From Polytrichum commune (lineage: Eukaryota > Streptophyta > Polytrichopsida > Polytrichales > Polytrichaceae): 64,000 bases of DNA. The stretch is taken from assembly GCA_950295325.1 (NCBI GenBank), contig OX485804.1, positions 17,608,001 through 17,672,000 on the forward strand. Direction: 5' to 3'. This document shows positions 58,155 to 64,000 of the stretch, piece after piece; the stretch's first letter is position 1, and each line of letters starts with the position of its first letter. The notes under the pieces are model-generated. The model was not told where the DNA came from. It searched no databases and saw nothing but the letters and a program-made list of their open reading frames with translations. The position numbers and the translations under genes were made by a program.

Positions 58155-60080
58155 TCTCATTCATCCAACATAAAAACGGCTTGGGATTCATGGGGTATTA
58201 TGTAAACCCATCCATTATGGATGAAGGGGCTCTAGTAGACATCTCCTACAAGATCGAGGGTTGATTCATTCCAATTCAACACCACTAGATTAATTTAGCG
58301 TCTTTCACTTTATTTCTAGAGTTGATTTGCTCTAAAATGGTCATCTACATGTTATAATAAAATTCACCATGTTTTCACCTTCACAAGGGATGAGTTCACG
58401 TAGACACCATGAGTCCTTAGTCCTTAGTCCTTAGTCCATAGAAAAATTGACTACCTATAAGTTTGTTGCCAATTCATGTCAAATGGCATCAAGTACGCTA
58501 ATTGAGGATCTTTCAAACTAATTTTGGTGTCAAGACAACTTCAAAAATTAATCTCCATGTTGCATACTATTTCATGATTTTAAGTTGGATAAAAAAAGAG
58601 GTACAAAAACTCCCTCCCTCCAAAGGGAATCATCACATGCAAACATATTTCTCATCCATCCAACACACCACAACATGACTTCCTATAGGTTTGTGGTCGA
58701 TTTTATCTCAAATGACTTGGACTACACCAATTTGGGGTTTTTATACCTGATTGTGGCGTCAATTAAGCTAGAAATAAAGAACATTCGGTCTAAATACTAT
58801 TTCAAGGTTGTTATGTTGGATGAAAGAGAAGTACGCTTCTATGCGCTAATTCCTTCTCCCTTTGAAATTGGTGTCTCGTATTAATCAGAGTGGTCTTCAT
58901 GAGTTGTTATGTAACACCAAGTGTCATATAACACCTTCTCTAGTTGCCATATCCATCTATTTTTTGGCAAGACAATTAATGTGAACTGATACCGAATATT
59001 GTGGGCTACACTAAAATAGGTGTTTAGTTAAAATGAAACTATAATTTTTGGGCCATAGAGATATCCGACTTGTGGTACACACTTCTAGAAATTCTTGGTT
59101 TGGGGATAAGGTTGTGAAAGCCAAGGCATTTTAGGTGCTAGGACAATACGTATGTGATGCGTACTTTGATCAACCATTGACACTGGTACATTGTATCATC
59201 ATTGTTGCTTATTGTGCCTCAAATCATCAGCTTGTCAAGGTAAATGATCGATGGCATACTAATGTAAAGGATGCCATCTTTCATCTTTACTAGTGTCGGA
59301 ATGTAGTTTCCACATGGGATTAAAGGGATCCCAACCAATATAGGAATAACACTTGATAGAAATTGATGAGAATAATTTTCATTCATTGTCGGATTAGAGA
59401 TTCTTATACAACGACCCAACCCCTGGAGACAACAATAGGATTACATGCTTTTGCTCTTACAACATAGTTGAAAACAAAGCACACCTTGTGCTAGAATGCC
59501 CCCTCTTACAACTACATTCCTAAGAAGTTTTCTTTTTACTTCAAAATGTAGTGTCATGGAGCATCAAGTTTTGCGACCAACTTGATCATCATGTTGATAT
59601 TAGTTCTTACAAAACCATTATACTCAATTAATGAAGAGAAGTAACATATTCGACTCCACCATGATGTACTTCTTGTCCCATAAGCCTTTTGGCTTCCTCT
59701 ACTAAAACAATGGCACTAAATCAAATTATTTCAAGCTATGTATATTGATGTGGGTATTATTTGTTCCCAAAAAATGTCAAAAATGTGTAGAAAGTTATTA
59801 ACGTCACTTTTTGATAACTCAAAAGTTGTCATAAGTGCCTAAATGGGGTACGAAGGGCCAATGTTCAAGACTAGAGTCCCTCATGCATTTCCAAATGAAG
59901 GGCACAAAAATCATTACTTAACCTAATTGTCTTCCTTTATGCAGAGCCCTTCACAAGTATGATATAATTATTATGAAATTGTGAATGTTACCAAAGTTTT
60001 GAAACCAACTATTTAACTCAAAATTTACATAATATGGGTTTTCTTTTTGAAAACATGAAGACATATACTTCTACTCGTAT
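55063..60080. other. Long tract of unique and low-copy repeat DNA, no confident gene
   Basis: Contains GA microsatellites at 55751-55776, 56950-56983 and 58116-58153, and a (TCCTTAG)n run at 58413-58437. One ~190-bp repeat unit lies at 58265-58430, and related pieces sit just after the last two GA tracts. 57130-57720 is more GC-rich. The 107-codon minus frame at 57710-58033 and the 66-codon minus frame at 59219-59419 look somewhat protein-like but have no recognised domain. Confidence 0.35.
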
Positions 60081-60656
60081 GGCACACTTCTATGTGTTGG
60101 CGAAGTGGGCGAAAACTTCTAGATGACAAAAACTCGCCCCTCCCCCCCAACCCACCACCACCACCACCACACACACATATGGAAGTGTGTGCTAATTAAC
60201 CCTAGAAAACAAAACTCAACAACCGGCATGATTGTAGGGGATAGTGGGAGTTTGAAAAGGGGACTTTGACCGCCTCATTTTTCCAGGATCTCAAATGAAG
60301 GTCACTACCTTCATTTGAGTGGAAAATACTTCATTTTATAAACATGTTGGTGTGGACTCAAAATTGTTCTATTCTTATTTTGTTCATACCTTGTCCGAGG
60401 ATTTGTTTAAATTCAATCAATCTAGATTTGCAACATTGAAAGTGAAACCTAAGTGTGAGGTGAGCCACATCTCCAACTAACATGTTCTAGACAATAAGGC
60501 AAATGTATTTCTCCTCTCACCCCCCCCCCCTCTCCATGTGACCTACACATGGAAGTGTTCGCCCAAAAAGACGCTTGGATATATTGGCGAAAGCTTCACT
60601 AATGCAGGCGAATTCTAGTTTGCTTCGCTAGAACAATTGGTATATAGAAGTGTGCC
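60081..60656. mobile_element. GGCACAC-ended TIR element (576 bp)
   Basis: Ends GGCACACTTCTATGT and (inverse) GGCACACTTCTATAT are flanked by TAT (60078-60080 and 60657-60659). Subterminal GGCGAA words occur several times on both sides. A perfect 13-bp-arm hairpin (CTCAAATGAAGGT / ACCTTCATTTGAG) is at 60290-60319 and C-rich and (CCA)n runs are internal. No transposase frame. Possibly PIF/Harbinger, but the duplication is not the usual TWA. Confidence 0.65.
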
Positions 60657-62326
60657 TATAGTCACTTCCAATGAAAAGAGCATGCATTTCTTAGTCGTTG
60701 TTGATTGTGAAAAATATTGGCCCAACTCATAGATTCATCCCCAAGACTGCACAAGGCACATGCATGAGTGCTTCCATGTGTTTCTTTGTTGGATTCAACT
60801 TTATAACTATCTAGTTGTCATGCAATGTAGTTTGTTAGTTTGTTATGTTTTTTTCCCCATCTTTGACCTTGAGAAATTGGACTTTATTGTGTATGGGTCT
60901 AATAACCTCTTTCTCAGATGCTCTTTGTGGGTGCAAAGAATGCATTTAGGATGGTCAAGCTCCTCTGTACCAAAAAGAGAAGAAAAGATGTAGTTATACA
61001 GGTTATAAGGTACTGAGACCTTAAAGCAACATTTTAAAGAAACTTTTGCTATTTTAAGCAAGTTAAATATATTATAAACATTTCAAAATAATTCCATACA
61101 TTAGAAAATCTATAATGAGTTTACAAAGAAATTAAAATATATATATATATCCATATGCAACCTACATAAATTTTCAAAGTTGTTTATAACCCGTTTACTC
61201 TCCACTAGGGGTTTATGATGTTGGATTGCTAGGTGAGAATCACCACAAGATTAACCTTATTACATGCGAAGATCTTCTATTAGATGAAGGTGTTCTCCCC
61301 TTTTGTGCATCACTTCTTACGTCTCCTCATTGGATAAATCTTGAATTAGCCATTGTGATTGACTAAAGTTGATGCTCTTTTAAGAGCAATCTTGCATCCT
61401 TCTTACACCACTACTATGAATAGCCAAAGCAATGCTTTTCTTTATTTTTTATTACTTAATGCCATATATGATCAATCGCTTTTAGCAATGACTTACTCGA
61501 TGGCACCATTGCACTCACTTGTGGACAACTTGAGAAAAATAGGTGTTGCCAAAAGGAAGGTGTTGCTTCAAAGCCTCAATACCTATAAAGATGTAGTGTT
61601 GAAGTATGTAATCACTCAAAAATACACAAATACCAATATTACAATAGCACAAAGTGGTTTGTTTTTCTACCACACATTGAGGGGTAAAAGCAAAAAATTG
61701 TCCATTGTAGGTTGGTTGCTTATTTATCCCAATTAAGTTCACTAGCCTAATTCAGGGTCTTTGATCTTGATTTGAGAGCTTGAAAAACAAAATATCACCC
61801 CCCCCCCACTCTACACCAATAATCAACATTTCCACCCTTCCCCCCATTCCCCCCCCCCCCAAATTGGATGATTTGAAAATTCATCCAACACAAAACATAA
61901 CATTATTTCCTTGTTGAAAATTATTCTTGGTGCTCCCATAAATGTCTAACTCATAATTAAAGAAATATTATGCTCACCCAATACATGGTCTTAGAAAACA
62001 CAACCAAGGAGCTGAGTATTGTTACGAGGTTACATTACAATAAACATTGATAATAAGTTTCAGAGCTTTCATTACATTGGATTCTAGTTTCCAACAAGTT
62101 GGGAACCACTTTCATGGATAGATGGTCATAATAAGTGTCCACAATGCGACAAACTGCAAAGGTCACGTAAAATTTGTGAAGGAAAATGAACAACTTCACC
62201 TACAAATTATAAAGGTTTTGCCTCTAAACATTCCTGCATAACTTTTGTAAAGGCTATTATTGGGTAACACATGGTCAAGTATAAGCATTTACTTTTTTGG
62301 AGATTGGATATTTTTGCATGAAGCAT
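60657..62326. other. AT-rich tract, no recognised gene
   Basis: Includes a TA run near 61137-61151, C-runs near 61797 and 61850, and a 125-codon plus frame at 61359-61736 whose product (begins MTKVDALLRAILHPSYTTTM) has no recognised domain or signal. Confidence 0.35.
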
Positions 62327-63241
62327 AAGGTATGTGGGTGTTACTCGGTTTGTTTTTCATGTTCTCCAACTTTTCTATAATGTAGGGGATTATAATAGGA
62401 TTGTTCATAGTGTTCTTGAGGGCAAAACTTTATAAATTTAATTAAGGTTGGTTTTTTGATGGAGCTTCTACTGAAATTTTTTCCAAATGATAAAATGTTA
62501 CTCTCATTCAAAAGAGGGGCACTATACCTAATCAAATCAGCTCACACATCTTGAAACCATTATTTTGTGATTTTTTTGGGAAGCCGATTTGAGGCGGTGG
62601 TCCTACAATTGTGCACCTTCCACATGGATCTACACCCACCAACACATGTCAAACTAAAAATTCCAACATTAGATGTTTAGGATATGTTGCATTTAAGTGC
62701 CATGCAAATTTTCAAACTAATTGGGAATCAATTGCACATAGAGATCAACAAAAAAACATGTTTAGGATATGCTGCCCTTAAACCGTGGAGGTGACAAATG
62801 TCAAGTTTTGGTTCATGGAATCGTTACATTGTAAACCAATTGAGACCACACTCCCATGTTAGAATTGATCCAAAAACAACTTACTCCATTAAATCGTAAT
62901 TATCCACGTAGTAGAACATAGCACACTTGAACATGAACAAGAGGAGTGGTTGAAACATTCAAGAAACCGTCTGAACTAGTGTCAAAGGGATCAAAACGAA
63001 TTGTTGACGACCAAATTATGGTCACATAGGACATTAGGGCTTAGCTGAATACATAGGTCCTCCCAATTATGTTCATTATTAAACGTGGATTAGGTTAAAA
63101 TAAAAAAATAAAAATGTAGTCCAATATCTTCAAACATGTGTCTTTATGGTGTTTGTTCCTTGATCCTTATCTAACCACATAGCAATCAAATATACTAGGT
63201 GTCCAATTAAGGAAAGTAAGTAAAGAATACCTGCATACCTT
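62327..63241 (+). mobile_element. Family A TIR element, long copy
   Basis: The left end AAGGTATGTGGGTGTTACTC and right end (inverse TAAGGTATGCAGGTATTC) match the other family A copies, and GCAT extends the TIR symmetrically. The right block (CAAACATGTGTCTTTATGG, CCTTATCTAACCACATAGCA) is clear. The left block diverges after about 50 bp, and the 530-bp excess over the intact copy suggests a further insertion that I could not delimit. Confidence 0.6.
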
Positions 63242-63482
63242 ATGCAAGATACACATGATGAGACTACAACAAACCAAATGTCAAGTGTATAGGCAATCTT
63301 GAGAATTTTGTGCTCGTTTTGAAAGAAACATACTTTCATACAAGAATTTTTTAGAGACCGGCAACATTACTGCTATATTATGGCATGTTAAGAAATCTTT
63401 TTTTGAAGCACACTAGTGCATTCTGTTAGGTATTTTTGCCTCATCCTCAGCTTTTTAGCATGGCAATTGCAGATTATACTCC

Positions 63483-63837
63483 TATAGGGGCCCCGGGCTA
63501 GATCACATCTTCATTCGGCTGGGCCCCGCCCCTCCCACCCCCCCTGCCCGGTCTTTCTGCCAACACCTTCGTGGGAACTCCTCCTTGTTGGGAACCAATG
63601 TGACAGTACCCAGTCAAAATTACAACTATTCAAGTTGACATCATTTTCACTATTCTCAAGTTAGTTGCCTTCACATGCCAAAGGAGCTTAATGGCTTCAT
63701 CGACCGGATATTATCACATTAGTTCCCAACGAGGAAGAGTTCCCACGCAGGTGTGGGCAGGAAGACCGGGTAGTGAAGGAGGCGTGGGAGGGGCGGGGCC
63801 TAGCCGAACGTAGATGTGATCTAGCCTGGCCCCTATA
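63483..63837. mobile_element. GC-rich element with arms >110 bp
   Basis: The left arm (63483 to about 63610) starts TATAGGGGCCCCGGGCTAGA and the right arm (about 63712-63837) is its inverted counterpart with scattered differences. Shared blocks include GATCACATCT, TTCGGCT, GGCCCCGCCCCTCCCAC, CCCGGTCTT, CGTGGGAACTC and GTTGGGAAC. TATA flanks or ends both arms. Such long arms recall MULE-type or foldback elements. The minus frame at 63697-63885 is an artefact of the arm. Confidence 0.75.
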
Positions 63838-64000
63838 ATGGGTATTCTTTCTCCATGACATGGCCACGAATTGCTTTATGAACAAATGCTTTATTCACTC
63901 CGGCTCTTTCTTCCTGCCATGTTAATGTCCGGCTTGATTCTGGACTTGTTGTCCGTTGTCCTGGTCGATCTGCAGCCTGACTCCTTTAAGTGGTGAGGAG

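Noticed and set aside
61359-61736. 125-codon plus frame
   Set aside because: Among the longest frames, but without domain, signal, codon-like composition or neighbouring gene structure; such lengths can arise by chance in 64 kb read in six frames.

Overview
The window looks like intergenic nuclear DNA from a land plant. It is AT-rich, dense in microsatellites (notably GA/CT runs), and crowded with short terminal-inverted-repeat (TIR) transposons, many nested in one another. I found no intact, confidently identifiable protein-coding gene, no tRNA or rRNA, and no organellar insert that I recognise. Most open frames are under 100 codons and look like chance or repeat-derived frames. A few tracts read as decayed coding sequence: about 0.86-1.2 kb minus, 36.5-38.4 kb plus, 47.15-47.9 kb minus and 52.3-53.3 kb minus.

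Layout. 0-7.3 kb: a gag-like relic, a Tourist-like MITE (1285-1781), a TIR element with a second one nested in it (1959-2869), then about eleven degenerate hairpin-containing repeats of roughly 90-118 bp (4980-6465), split by a MITE whose insertion site can be read from neighbouring units. 7.8-9.4 kb and 24.5-27.1 kb: two copies of a long pyrimidine-rich dispersed repeat. 11.6-13.2 kb: a CACTA-like foldback element, three tandem ~190-bp repeats, and a hairpin of about 104 nt downstream of a minus-strand TATA box, a candidate small-RNA precursor. 14.3-21.3 kb: MITEs and two or three members of an unusual TIR family. 22.7-24 kb: a higher-complexity segment with an unrecognised 99-codon frame. 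28.4-34.7 kb: a TATA-type promoter-like segment cut by a second Tourist-like copy, a 2.6-kb Harbinger-like element carrying a minisatellite and an internal MITE, and another nested TIR pair. 35-40 kb: a short Kozak-context ORF, a decayed retroelement-like ORF, a palindrome cluster and a recent 197-bp tandem duplication. 40.7-55 kb: more of the unusual TIR family, a CACTA MITE, an internally deleted Pogo/Tigger-type element with recognisable transposase ends (49526-50180), and the largest member of the TIR family (53530-54640). 55-64 kb: sparse repeats, a GGCACAC-ended element, one more family A element and a GC-rich element with arms of over 100 bp.

The main system in the window is a family of DNA elements (called family C here) with TIRs beginning CTCGGGG or CTTGGGG and 8-bp target duplications. 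Seven copies are inferred; five have clear or near-perfect duplications, several of which contain ATGG or CATG. Two copies carry related open frames that I cannot assign to any known transposase.
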